Origin: Actinoalloteichus_B caeruleus
GTDB lineage: Bacteria; Actinomycetota; Actinomycetes; Mycobacteriales; Pseudonocardiaceae
DNA length: 64,000 bases
NCBI RefSeq assembly: GCF_000718005.1
Contig: NZ_JODV01000002.1
Direction: 5' to 3' (one strand)
The first letter of the stretch is position 1. Every line of letters starts with the position of its first letter. Below, piece by piece: positions 52,501 through 60,238 of the stretch. The notes beneath the pieces are model-generated. The model was not told where the DNA came from, did no database searches, and saw only the letters and a list, made by a program, of their open reading frames with translations. Made by a program: the position numbers and the translations under genes.

Positions 52501-53105
52501 AGCCCGTGGTCCATCAGCTCGACGAAGAAGTTGTCGGCGCCGAAGATGTCCTTGTAGTCACTGGCGGCCTGGATGGCCTCGTCGAACTGGCCCAGTCGCA
52601 GCCGGGTCTGGACCTCGCCGGAGGGGCAGCCGGTGGTGGCGATGATGCCCTGGCTGTTCTCCGCGATCAGGTCGCGGTCCATCCGGGGCTTGCGGTAGTA
52701 GCCCTCGATGGAGGCCAGCGAGGACAGCTTGAAGAGGTTCCGCAGGCCGGTGGCGTCGCCGGCCAGCATCGTCATGTGGGTGTACGCACCCCCACCGGAG
52801 ACGTCACCGCCCTCACCGAACTGGTCCGTGGAGCGCTGGTGGGACTGGCCCCAGAACACCGGCTTCTTGTGGAACCGGCTGCCGGGAGCGAGGTAGGCCT
52901 CGATCCCGATGATCGGCTTGATGCCCGCCTTCTTCGACTGTTGGTAGAACTCGTCGGCCCCGTACATGTTCCCGTGGTCGGTCATGCCGACCGCCGGCAT
53001 CCCGAGTCTCTTGGCCTCGGCGAACAGCGGCGCCATCTTGGCCGCTCCGTCCAGCATCGAGTACTCGGTGTGGACATGCAGGTGAACGAAGGAGTCACCG
53101 GGCAC
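49539..53105 (-). CDS. dnaE: Replicative DNA polymerase III alpha subunit DnaE1
   Basis: The protein has 1188 residues, close to the 1184 of M. tuberculosis DnaE1. GTG 53105 is set by GGAGG about 9 bases upstream and by the conserved start VPGDSFVHLHVHTEYSMLDG. The PHP domain keeps its metal ligands (HLHVHTEYS, DHGNMYG), implying an active proofreading PHP. Catalytic aspartates lie in PDIDIDFDDRRRGEMVRYA. The beta-clamp and OB/tRNA-anticodon regions are present to the end. A longer reading to 53378 is rejected. Confidence 0.97.
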   Translation of the reverse strand: MPGDSFVHLHVHTEYSMLDGAAKMAPLFAEAKRLGMPAVGMTDHGNMYGADEFYQQSKKAGIKPIIGIEAYLAPGSRFHKKPVFWGQSHQRSTDQFGEGGDVSGGGAYTHMTMLAGDATGLRNLFKLSSLASIEGYYRKPRMDRDLIAENSQGIIATTGCPSGEVQTRLRLGQFDEAIQAASDYKDIFGADNFFVELMDHGLAIERSVREGLLDIAKRLELRPLATNDSHYVTKDQAESHSALLCVQSGKTLSDPNRFKFDGDGYFLKSAEEMRAFWDKEVPGASESTLLIAERVESYAEVYEHRDRMPVFDVPEGETQESWLHREVMKGLDWRFPEGVPDGYHERAEFELSVIAQKGFPAYFLVVGDLVQHAKEIGIRVGPGRGSAAGSLVAYALGITNLDPIPQGLLFERFLNPERASMPDIDIDFDDRRRGEMVRYATEKYGADRVAQVITFGTIKTKAAIKDSARVHFGQPGYAIADRISKALPPPVAAKDIPLAGIVNPEHERYPEAAEVRTLIETDAEVSKIFETARGLEGLIRNAGVHACAVIMSSEPLMDAIPLWQRDDGSIITGWDYPSCEAIGLLKMDFLGLRNLTIINDAIDNIRANRGDEIDLDVLGLTDTRTFELLGRGDALGVFQLEGGAMRDLLRRMQPTEFSDIIAVNALYRPGPMAMNSHNNYADRKNGRQEITPIHPELAEPLEEILSETYGLIVYQEQIMRIAQKVAGYSMGRADVLRKAMGKKKLEVLEKEFEGFQAGMREKGFSDEAIKTLWDTILPFAGYAFNKSHAAGYALVSYWTAYLKANYQAEYMAALLTSVADNKDKSAVYLSECRRLGIQVLAPDVNESALRFAAVGTDIRYGLGGIRNVGGNVVQSIIDTRKKKGAYTSFNDFLTKSEIVSCNKRVIESLIKAGGFDSLGHSRRSLIEHHEAAVDAVIGLKRQEAMGQFDLFGGGDDTPASEDASPLAHLTYTPEEWPRKQKLAYEREMLGLYVSAHPLDGAERILRKQAPRDIAALLNDPPKEGEVIIAGMISSVERRVNKNGEPWAITTVEDLDASIEVLFFPKSYAVLGQDLVEDTAVAVKGRVNWREDKMSIFGSGVIPLDISEAENNPGVEPPLTLLVKSELITEEVVSDLKQALRAHPGETPVRLKLHYQHKTAMLAVDDYPISTSPAFFGELKAIPGVTISA

Positions 53106-53864
53106 GGGCAGGGACCTCCGGGGCGTGTCGACGGCGCGCGGGGGCGGCGGTGCGGGCCGCGCGGGAGAAGCGCCCAGCCTATGTCCTGGCCGTGCCGCGA
53201 CGAGAGCACCCCACCCGGGGTGTCGCCCTCGGTTCGGGGTGTCCCACCGCACGGTGGGACGGCGTGGGGCGAGGCCACGACGCCCCTCGGGTGTGGCGGG
53301 GTGGCGTGGCTGGCGAGTCCCACCCGCCCCCGAGGTTGATCGGGGGTCGCGACGGGTGGTAGTTGGTTGAACCGGCAACGTGACGTCCCGTCAGGCCCGG
53401 CGGGCACCGCATGATCGTCGAGGAGGGGTCGGAGCATGACCGGCGTGTCGGCCTGGGCCGGCCCATCGACCCGGTGCGGCCGGGGCGGTGACGACCGCGC
53501 GCCGGTGCTCGCCGTGACCGGCTCGGGTGGTGATCGAGGTGGCGGGGAGGCGTGGGACCAGCCGTCGGTTCCGGGGTCGCGGCGACCGGCCGCGTGCCTC
53601 GCCGGGAGAGCGCGCCAGCCCGGGCGAGGCCGGCGGGGAGGGCGGCTCGCGGGCGGACGCCCCCGCTGGTCCGGGCGCCCCATGCCCCCGCGCCCGAGCG
53701 GACCGCCGCACCCGCCAGGGGGAGTAGCGGCCGTGCCGCCCGCGGACCCCGCGCTGGGCCGAGCGGAGTAGTTCCGGCGGCTTCCCGTGATTGGCCGTTT
53801 ACTCCGAGCCATCGAGACGGTTCACTCGTCACGCGCAAGATCATCTGAACGAGGAAGGATCTCC
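53106..53864. other. Divergent intergenic region dnaE / P450
   Basis: About 760 bases hold no recognisable gene. GC falls locally near 53785-53860, just before the P450 start, where a promoter is expected; I cannot fix its elements. Confidence 0.4.
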
Positions 53865-55085
53865 ATGACCCAGTCGCTGACCGCCCCACGGCCGCTCGGG
53901 GACGACTTCTTCCAGGATCCCCACCGCGTCTACGAGGCGTTACGGACCACCGGACCCGCGCACGCGGTCCGACTACCCTCCGGTCTTCGGGCGTGGGTCG
54001 TCACCCGGTACGACGAGGCGAAGGAAGCGCTGACCACGCCGTCGCTGAGCAAGGACTACCGGGGCTTCTCCAGCCTCTTCCGGCACCTCGACCTGCCCGA
54101 CGGCCAGACACCGGCCGAGCTGGCCGGCAGCTTCGCCGCCCAGATGGTCAACATGGACCCGCCGGAGCACACCCGGCTGCGGCGCCTGGTGCGGCAGGTC
54201 TTCAGCCCCCGCATGGTCGTCAACCTCCGCCCCCGCGTCGAGGCCATCACCACCGAGCTGCTCGACGAGATGGAGTCGAGGACGGAGGTCGACCTCCTCG
54301 ACGCCTTCGCCTTCCCGCTGCCCATCAGGGTGATCTGCGAGTTGTTGGGCATCCCGCACGCCGACGCGGACGAGTTCCGGCGGTGGAGCGCCGACGTGGT
54401 CGCCAACTACGGACCGGCGGACGGCACCCAGTCCTCGATCAACGACATGCTCGCCTACCTCCAGCACCTCATCGCCGAGAAGCGCGCGCACCCGGGCAAC
54501 GACCTGCTGACCGACCTGATCGAGGCCAGGGACGGTGAGGACCGGCTCAGCGAGGAGGAGCTGGTCGCGATGGCGTTCCTCCTGGTGGTGGCCGGTCACG
54601 AGACCACGGTGAACCTCATCGGCAACGGGATGCTGCACCTGATGCGCCACCCCGAGCAGCTGCGGGCGCTGCGGTCCGACCTGACCATGCTGCCGGCCGC
54701 CATCGAGGAGATCCTGCGCTTCGAGGGCCCGGTGCACCTGGCCAGCATCCGGTACGCCACCGAGGAGTTCCGCCTGGGCGACGCCCGGATCGGCGTCGGG
54801 GAGATCGTGCTGGTCTCGCTGCTCGCGGGCAGTCGGGACGACCAGTGCTACTCCCGCCCGGACGAGTTCGACATCACCCGCAACGCCAGCGGGCACCTGG
54901 CGTTCGGCCACGGCGTGCACTACTGCGTCGGAGCCGCGATGGCCAGGATGGAGGGCGAGGTGGCCTTCGGTGGGCTGCTGCGCCGGTTCCCGAACATGAG
55001 CCTGGGCACGCCCCAGTCGGAGATCCGGTGGCGCCAGTCGACCCTGGTCAGGGCGCTGGAGGAACTGCCGGTCCGCCTGCGCTGA
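53865..55085 (+). CDS. Cytochrome P450, CYP107-like
   Basis: The protein has 406 residues, and ATG 53865 follows GAGGAAGGA. It is soluble, with no anchor. The I-helix oxygen-binding motif VVAGHETTVNL, the K-helix EEILRFEGP (ExxR) and the heme loop HLAFGHGVHYCVGAAMARM with Cys354 are intact. The end RALEELPVRLR is CYP107-typical. The substrate is unknown. It lies 90 bases upstream of bioA on the same strand, separated by a hairpin. Bacillus BioI, a CYP107, makes pimeloyl-ACP for biotin, so a similar role is a hypothesis. Confidence 0.85.
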   Translation: MTQSLTAPRPLGDDFFQDPHRVYEALRTTGPAHAVRLPSGLRAWVVTRYDEAKEALTTPSLSKDYRGFSSLFRHLDLPDGQTPAELAGSFAAQMVNMDPPEHTRLRRLVRQVFSPRMVVNLRPRVEAITTELLDEMESRTEVDLLDAFAFPLPIRVICELLGIPHADADEFRRWSADVVANYGPADGTQSSINDMLAYLQHLIAEKRAHPGNDLLTDLIEARDGEDRLSEEELVAMAFLLVVAGHETTVNLIGNGMLHLMRHPEQLRALRSDLTMLPAAIEEILRFEGPVHLASIRYATEEFRLGDARIGVGEIVLVSLLAGSRDDQCYSRPDEFDITRNASGHLAFGHGVHYCVGAAMARMEGEVAFGGLLRRFPNMSLGTPQSEIRWRQSTLVRALEELPVRLR

Positions 55086-55102
55086 GGCCACCCGCTCCAC
55101 CC

Positions 55103-55141
55103 AGGTGGTCCCCGGTCCTCCGCCAGGGCGGGGGACCACCT
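55103..55141 (+). terminator. Hairpin terminator after the P450
   Basis: AGGTGGTCCCC (55103-55113) pairs perfectly with GGGGACCACCT (55131-55141), 17 bases past the stop. It separates the P450 transcript from bioA at least partly. Confidence 0.7.
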
Positions 55142-55162
55142 CGGGCGGGGCGATCACCGCTC

Positions 55163-55168
55163 TACCCT
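55163..55168 (+). promoter_or_regulatory. Leaderless -10 for bioA
   Basis: TACCCT is followed by 6 bases and GTG 55175. No ribosome site is visible. Confidence 0.45.
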
Positions 55169-55174
55169 GCTGGG

Positions 55175-56467
55175 GTGACGGTCGAACACCTGCTGGACCT
55201 GGACCGACGGCACGTCTGGCACCCGTACGGGCCCATGCCGGGAACGGTGGAGCCGCTGGTGGTGGACTCGGCGTCCGGCGTGCGGCTCCGCCTCGCCACC
55301 CCCGTGGCCGGGCGGGCGGAACTGGTCGACGGCATGTCCTCGTGGTGGTCGGCGATCCACGGCTACCAGGTGCCCGAGCTGGACGCCGCCGCGCGGGACC
55401 AGCTCGGGCGGATGAGCCACGTCATGTTCGGGGGGCTGACCCACGAGCCCGCGGTGCGGCTGTGCGCCCGGCTGGCGGAGATCACCCCGGGGTCACTGCC
55501 CCACGTCTTCCTCAGCGACTCCGGATCGGTCGCCGTCGAGGTGGCCGCCAAGATGTGCCTCCAGCACTGGCGGTCCCGGGGACGACCGGAGAAGACCCGC
55601 CTGCTCACCTGGCGCGGCGGCTATCACGGCGACACCTTCCACCCGATGAGCGTCTGCGACCCGGTGGGGGGGATGCACGCGTTGTGGTCGGGGGTCCTGC
55701 CCGAGCAGGTGTTCGCCCCCGCACCGCCTTCGGGTGCCCACGCCGGAGTCGACCAGGACTACGTGCGGACCCTGGCGGACCTGGTGGAGCGGCACGCCGA
55801 CGAGCTGGCGGCCGTGATCGTGGAGCCGGTGGTGCAGGGCGCAGGAGGGATGCGGTTCCACGACCCCCGCTACCTGCACGTCCTGCGTGAACTCACCCTC
55901 GCCCACGACGTGCTGCTCGTCTTCGACGAGATCGCCACCGGCTTCGGTCGCACCGGTGAGCTCTTCGCCGCCGACCACGCCGGAGTCGCGCCCGACGTCC
56001 TCTGCCTGGGCAAGGCCCTCACCGGCGGGTACGTGAGCCTGGCCGCGACGCTGTGCTCGGAGGAGGTCGCGGAGGGGATCTCCGCCGGTGCCGTGCCCGT
56101 CCTGGCGCACGGCCCCACGTTCATGGGCAACCCGTTGGCCTGCGCGGTCGCGGCGGCCTCCGTCGAGCTGCTGCTGGCGGGTGACTGGCGCGCCCGCGTC
56201 GCCCGGGTGGAGCGGGGCCTGCGGGCCGGCCTGGCCGCCGCTTCCGCGCTGCCCGGCGTGGTGGACGTCCGGGTGCTCGGGGCGATCGGGGTCCTCCAGC
56301 TCGACCGCCCGGTGGACCTCCCGGCGGCCAGGGAGACCGCCGCCCGGCACGGGGTGTGGCTGCGCCCCTTCCGGGACCTGGTGTACACGATGCCGCCCTA
56401 CGTCAGCGAGGACGAGGACATCGCCGCGATCTGCGCGGCCATGACCGCGGTGGCCGAGGAGGCGTGA
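55175..56467 (+). CDS. bioA: Adenosylmethionine-8-amino-7-oxononanoate aminotransferase BioA
   Basis: The protein has 430 residues. LDRRHVWHPYGPM, LVDGMSSWWSAIHGY and GGLTHEPAVRL are BioA-specific. VFDEIATGFGRTGELFA precedes the PLP lysine in CLGKALTGGYVSLAAT. It transfers an amino group from SAM to KAPA to make DAPA. GTG 55175 is chosen from the leaderless promoter and family start. bioF, usually between bioA and bioD in mycobacteria, is absent here. Confidence 0.95.
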   Translation: MTVEHLLDLDRRHVWHPYGPMPGTVEPLVVDSASGVRLRLATPVAGRAELVDGMSSWWSAIHGYQVPELDAAARDQLGRMSHVMFGGLTHEPAVRLCARLAEITPGSLPHVFLSDSGSVAVEVAAKMCLQHWRSRGRPEKTRLLTWRGGYHGDTFHPMSVCDPVGGMHALWSGVLPEQVFAPAPPSGAHAGVDQDYVRTLADLVERHADELAAVIVEPVVQGAGGMRFHDPRYLHVLRELTLAHDVLLVFDEIATGFGRTGELFAADHAGVAPDVLCLGKALTGGYVSLAATLCSEEVAEGISAGAVPVLAHGPTFMGNPLACAVAAASVELLLAGDWRARVARVERGLRAGLAAASALPGVVDVRVLGAIGVLQLDRPVDLPAARETAARHGVWLRPFRDLVYTMPPYVSEDEDIAAICAAMTAVAEEA

Positions 56468-56481
56468 GGCGCGCCTGCCGC

Positions 56482-56487
56482 TAGGGT
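56482..56487 (+). promoter_or_regulatory. Leaderless -10 for bioD
   Basis: TAGGGT is followed by 6 bases and GTG 56494, in the 26-base bioA-bioD gap. bioD may have its own leaderless transcript. Confidence 0.45.
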
Positions 56488-56493
56488 CGCCGC

Positions 56494-57282
56494 GTGCGAC
56501 TGTTGGTGATCACCGGCACCGACACCGGTGTCGGCAAGACCGTGGTCACGGCCGGGGTGGCGGCGCTGGCGGCGGCGAGCGGTCGGCGTGTCGCCGTGCT
56601 CAAGGCCGCGCAGACCGGGGTGGCCGAGGACGAACCGGGGGATGTCGACGAGGTGGTCCGCCTCGCCGGTGCGGTCACCCGCCGGGAGACCGCGCGCTAC
56701 CCCGATCCGCTGGCCCCCGCGACGGCGGCCCGCCGCCGGGGCCTGGCGCCGGTGTCCCCGAGCGATGTCGCCGACCTGGCCCGCTCCCTGTCCGCCGACC
56801 ACGACCTGGTGCTCGTGGAGGGCGCCGGTGGGCTGCTGGTCCGCTTCGACGAGAGCGGGGGCCTCGCCGAGACGGCGGCCGAGCTGGCGGCTCCGGTGCT
56901 GGTCGTGACCAGGGCCGGTCTGGGCACGCTGAACCACGCGGCGCTCACCGTGGAGGCGCTGCGCGGGCGGGGCCTGCGTTGCGCGGGGCTCGTCGTGGGG
57001 GAGTGGCCGGCCCACCCGGACCTCGCGTGCCGGGAGAACCTCCGGGACCTGCCGTTGGTCACCGGGGTACCGCTGCTCGGCGTGCTGCCCACCGGGTGTG
57101 CGGGGCGGTCCCCGGCGGACTTCCTGCTCGCCGCCCGCGACGGTCTCGCCGGCGCACTGGGCGGGCGGTTCACCCCGAAGGGGATCACCGGGCCGGCCGG
57201 GGTGGGCGTCGCACCGGGCACCGCCCCCACGACGCCGTCCGAAGTGGAGGAGCCAGTACAGACTCGCCGACCGATTTTGTAG
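56494..57282 (+). CDS. bioD: Dethiobiotin synthetase BioD
   Basis: The protein has 262 residues. LLVITGTDTGVGKTVVTAGV is the P-loop, VLKAAQTG is the substrate loop and LVEGAGGLLVRF the Mg/ATP motif. It closes the ureido ring of dethiobiotin using CO2 and ATP. About 35 residues at the C-terminus (GGRFTPKGITGPAG onward) extend beyond the usual fold and are Pro/Thr-rich. Confidence 0.93.
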   Translation: MRLLVITGTDTGVGKTVVTAGVAALAAASGRRVAVLKAAQTGVAEDEPGDVDEVVRLAGAVTRRETARYPDPLAPATAARRRGLAPVSPSDVADLARSLSADHDLVLVEGAGGLLVRFDESGGLAETAAELAAPVLVVTRAGLGTLNHAALTVEALRGRGLRCAGLVVGEWPAHPDLACRENLRDLPLVTGVPLLGVLPTGCAGRSPADFLLAARDGLAGALGGRFTPKGITGPAGVGVAPGTAPTTPSEVEEPVQTRRPIL

Positions 57283-57308
57283 GTCTTCGGCAGTGCGCGC
57301 CACGTACC

Positions 57309-57325
57309 GTCACTGACATCGTGAC
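57309..57325. promoter_or_regulatory. Palindrome upstream of bioB
   Basis: GTCAC-N7-GTGAC in the 48-base bioD-bioB gap, six bases before the bioB GTG, could be an operator. It does not match the BioQ consensus I know. Confidence 0.25.
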
Positions 57326-57330
57326 AACTC

Positions 57331-58374
57331 GTGAGCGATGTCGACGGTAGGTCCACCACCAGCGCCCAGCCGGTGGACGTCCTGGCCAGGGCCGAGGCCG
57401 AGGTGCTGGAGGCCGGCCGGGGGCTGGGCGAGGGCGCGCTGCGCGAGGTGCTGTCCCTGCCGGACTCCCGGTTGCCCGAACTCCTCGACCTGGCACACCG
57501 GGTGCGGCTGCGCTGGTGCGGTCCGGAGGTCGAGGTCGAGGGCATCGTCAGCCTGAAGACGGGCGGTTGTCCGGAGGACTGCCACTTCTGCTCCCAGTCC
57601 GGTCTGTTCCCCACCCCGGTCCGGGCGGCCTGGCTGGACATCCCGGGCCTGGTGCGCGCCGCCCGGCAGACCGCGGCCTCCGGTGCGACCGAGTTCTGCG
57701 TGGTGGCGGCGGTGCGCGGGCCGGACGAGCGCCTGCTCCGGCAGGTCAGGGCGGGCATCGAGGCCATCCGCGCCGACGAGGTGACCCGCGAGCTCAACAT
57801 CGCCTGCTCCCTGGGCATGCTCACCGGGGAGCAGGTGGAGGAGTTGGCGGCGATGGGGGTGCACCGCTACAACCACAACCTGGAGACCGCCCGTTCCCAC
57901 TTCTCCCGGGTCGTCACCACCCACACCTGGGAGGAACGCTGGTCCACCCTCCGGATGGTGCGGGACGCGGGCATGGAGGTGTGCTGCGGCGGGATCATCG
58001 GGATGGGGGAGACGACCGCGCAGCGAGCCGAGTTCGCCAGCCAGCTCGCCGAGCTCGACCCCCACGAGGTGCCGTTGAACTTCCTCATCCCCAACCCGGG
58101 CACCCCGTTCGAGCACTACCCGGTCGTCGAGGGGCCGGAGGCGCTGCGCACGGTGGCGGCGTTCCGGTTGGCCCTGCCGCGCACCATGCTGCGCTTCGCC
58201 GGGGGCCGGGAGCTGACCTTCGGTGACCTGGGGGCCAGGCAGGGCATGCTCGGCGGGATCAACGCGATCATCGTCGGCAACTACCTGACCAACCTCGGGC
58301 GACCGGCCGGCGAGGACCTGGACATGCTGGCCGAGCTGAACATGCCGATCAAGGCGCTCAACAGCACCCTGTGA
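57331..58374 (+). CDS. bioB: Biotin synthase BioB
   Basis: The protein has 347 residues. The radical-SAM motif GCPEDCHFCSQS holds Cys80, Cys84 and Cys87. YNHNLETARSHF, CCGGIIGMGET and PLNFLIPNPGTPFE match the BioB barrel. It inserts sulfur into dethiobiotin. In actinobacteria that carry bsaP, as here, BioB is of the type that depends on this auxiliary protein. GTG 57331 lacks a clear ribosome site. Confidence 0.95.
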   Translation: MSDVDGRSTTSAQPVDVLARAEAEVLEAGRGLGEGALREVLSLPDSRLPELLDLAHRVRLRWCGPEVEVEGIVSLKTGGCPEDCHFCSQSGLFPTPVRAAWLDIPGLVRAARQTAASGATEFCVVAAVRGPDERLLRQVRAGIEAIRADEVTRELNIACSLGMLTGEQVEELAAMGVHRYNHNLETARSHFSRVVTTHTWEERWSTLRMVRDAGMEVCCGGIIGMGETTAQRAEFASQLAELDPHEVPLNFLIPNPGTPFEHYPVVEGPEALRTVAAFRLALPRTMLRFAGGRELTFGDLGARQGMLGGINAIIVGNYLTNLGRPAGEDLDMLAELNMPIKALNSTL

Positions 58375-58423
58375 GCCCTCGGGGTTTCGGACTCGACGCA
58401 CCCGGGGGTGGGAGGAGGGGGAC

Positions 58424-58645
58424 GTGGACGGCACGGGCTACTGCGGGTGGTGCGGCCGGCCGGACGGGGCCTGCCCGGACCGGGCGGTCTGTGTTCGTCG
58501 GCGCGGCACCGACCCTCCCCGGTACTGTCCTTCCTGCGCCCGGCGCATGGTGGTGCAGGTGACCCCGGCCGGGTGGAGTGCCCGGTGCGGCCGGCACGGC
58601 AGCCTGGGGGTGGAGGCCGACGCACCCACCCCGCCGGTCGGTTGA
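58424..58645 (+). CDS. bsaP: Biotin synthase auxiliary protein BsaP
   Basis: The protein has 73 residues with seven cysteines: Cys7, 10, 17, 23, 35, 38 and 55 (YCGWCG, RYCPSCARRM, SARCGRHG). Size, cysteine pattern, the MVVQVTPAGW core and position directly after bioB match Rv1590, recently described as BsaP, which supports the BioB auxiliary iron-sulfur cluster. GAGGAGG just upstream sets GTG 58424. Confidence 0.85.
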   Translation: MDGTGYCGWCGRPDGACPDRAVCVRRRGTDPPRYCPSCARRMVVQVTPAGWSARCGRHGSLGVEADAPTPPVG

Positions 58646-58753
58646 GGCGTCCTGGGACACTCACCGCCCGGGAGCGGCGTCGCCCACGGCGCCCGGCCCC
58701 GGGACCGACCAGGGTGAACCGCGCGGCGGCCGGAACCCACCGAGAGAGCGGAG

Positions 58754-59374
58754 GTGCGGGTGTCGCGGCAACCGCGCAGCACCGGAGATGTCGGACCAGC
58801 ACCCCTCCCGGCCGTCCCGCCACCAGGTGCCGGGCACGTCGTGGCGATGCCGGCGCGGCGCCCCCGCCCGCCGTTGGTGCGGCCCGACCTGCTGCCCGCG
58901 CTGAACCTGCTGTCCCTGGTCGCGCTCACCGGCCTTCCCCTGGGGTGGTTGTGGTCCGCCCTGGCGCCCCCGGTGCGGCTGCGGGTGCTCGCCGACGGGC
59001 GCCTGGCGAGCCTGCCCGCCGAGAGCTACCACCGGTTCGACGCCCTGGCGCTGTTCGTCCTCCTCGGCCTGGGAGCGGGCGTGGTCACCGGCTTCGCGGC
59101 CTGGTCGTGGCGGAGCCGGCGGGGACCGGTCGTCCTCGTCGCCGTCGTCCTCGGCTGCCTGGCCGCGGCCTGGTTGGCCAACCGGATCGGCACGTCGTTC
59201 GCCATGAGCCGGTTCCCCCTGGCGGACACGGTGTCGGCCGGGGCCACGCTGGTGCGCCCTCCGGAACTCACGACCGCCCTCGCCCTGGTCGCGCAACCGC
59301 TCGGAGCGGCACTGAGCTACGGCATGGCTGTCGCCTGGTCGGGGACCGACGACCTGGGTCGACGGCGGGGCTGA
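58754..59374 (+). CDS. DUF2567 membrane protein
   Basis: The protein has 206 residues from GTG 58754. Four hydrophobic segments (about 48-68, 96-113, 124-141 and 172-193) are seen, with LPAESYHRFDALALF and the GTSFAMSRFPLADTV loop. It matches the position and type of Rv1591, downstream of bioB-bsaP in mycobacteria. The function is unknown; conserved linkage to the biotin genes is the only clue. Confidence 0.75.
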   Translation: MRVSRQPRSTGDVGPAPLPAVPPPGAGHVVAMPARRPRPPLVRPDLLPALNLLSLVALTGLPLGWLWSALAPPVRLRVLADGRLASLPAESYHRFDALALFVLLGLGAGVVTGFAAWSWRSRRGPVVLVAVVLGCLAAAWLANRIGTSFAMSRFPLADTVSAGATLVRPPELTTALALVAQPLGAALSYGMAVAWSGTDDLGRRRG

Positions 59375-59446
59375 CACCGGCGGCGGGCGCCCGGCTGGCC
59401 TTCGCCGGGGGCGGGACGGTGCCGTCCGACCCCCCGCGGCGGGCGC

Positions 59447-60151
59447 TCAGCAGGAGCGGACGTCCTCCCCGCTCGGGGGTCGGAGCACGGCGAACGGATC
59501 GGTGACCCGCAGCCCCGAGCCGGTGAACCGGAACAGCGCCGCCGGCCGTCCTCCGCTGGGGCCGGACGGGGCGGTGCCGCCGGTCGGTTCGAGCAGGCCG
59601 CGTCGGGACAGGACCCGTTGCAGGTTGGTGGCCGAGACCCGGTAACCCAGCGCGGCGGAGTAGACGCGGCGCAGGGCGGACATGGTGAACTGCGGCTGCG
59701 CCAGGGCGAACCCGAGGTTGGTGTAGGACAGCTTGGCGCGGAGCCGGTCGCGCGCGCGCAACACGATCGATCCGTGGTCGAAGGCGGTCTCGGGCAGCGC
59801 GGAGACCGGGAACCACTCGGTGTCGTCGGGGATCTCCGGGTCGACGTCGCAGGGGACCAGGCCGAGGAAGGCGGTGGCGACCACCCGTCGCCCCGGGACC
59901 CGTTCGGGGGCGCTGAACACCGAGAGCTGCTCGACGTGTGTGAGCTGTCGCACGTCGACCTTCTCGGCGAGCTGACGCCGGATGGAGGACTCCACGTCCT
60001 CGGTGGCGCCCAGCTGCCCGCCGGGCAGCGCCCATCTGCCGGCTTGCGGCGGCCTGCCGCGCCGCCAGAGCAGTACCCGCAGGGACTTCTCGCGGTCGCG
60101 GCCCCGGACTCCGAGCACCGCCGCCAACACCTCGTGACCGGTCTGACTCAC
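59447..60151 (-). CDS. nrtR: NrtR-type Nudix-related NAD repressor
   Basis: The protein has 234 residues from GTG 60151, near the 236 of Rv1593c. An N-terminal Nudix domain (VLAAVLGVRGRDREKSLRVL) has a degenerate Nudix box: GGQLGATEDVESSIRRQLAEKVDV lacks the REx2EE glutamates (quoted core SIRRQLAEKV). The C-terminal winged helix reads YRVSATNLQRVLSRRGLLE. This is the NrtR layout: it binds ADP-ribose or NAD metabolites and represses NAD genes. It is divergent from nadABC. I chose GTG 60151 because TACTAT lies 7 bases upstream; GTG 60169 is an alternative. Confidence 0.85.
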   Translation of the reverse strand: MSQTGHEVLAAVLGVRGRDREKSLRVLLWRRGRPPQAGRWALPGGQLGATEDVESSIRRQLAEKVDVRQLTHVEQLSVFSAPERVPGRRVVATAFLGLVPCDVDPEIPDDTEWFPVSALPETAFDHGSIVLRARDRLRAKLSYTNLGFALAQPQFTMSALRRVYSAALGYRVSATNLQRVLSRRGLLEPTGGTAPSGPSGGRPAALFRFTGSGLRVTDPFAVLRPPSGEDVRSC

Positions 60152-60153
60152 CT

Positions 60154-60170
60154 GGTTGATAGTATCCACC
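60154..60170. promoter_or_regulatory. NrtR operator with overlapping divergent -10 elements
   Basis: GGTTGATAGTATCCACC is a near-perfect palindrome (one mismatched pair besides the centre). On the plus strand TAGTAT (60160-60165) can serve as -10 for nadA. On the minus strand TACTAT (60164-60159) is 7 bases from the nrtR GTG 60151. One bound repressor would cover both. Confidence 0.65.
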
Positions 60171-60238
60171 CAGTTTTCGATCGGAGGGCGAAAACCGGCG
60201 GGTGGTGACCCACCTCCGGTTCCCTCGAGGAGGACAAG

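Noticed and set aside
49284..53339. 1351-codon plus-strand open frame
   Set aside because: It is entirely antisense to dnaE, His/Gly/Val/Asp-rich, and has no recognisable motif.
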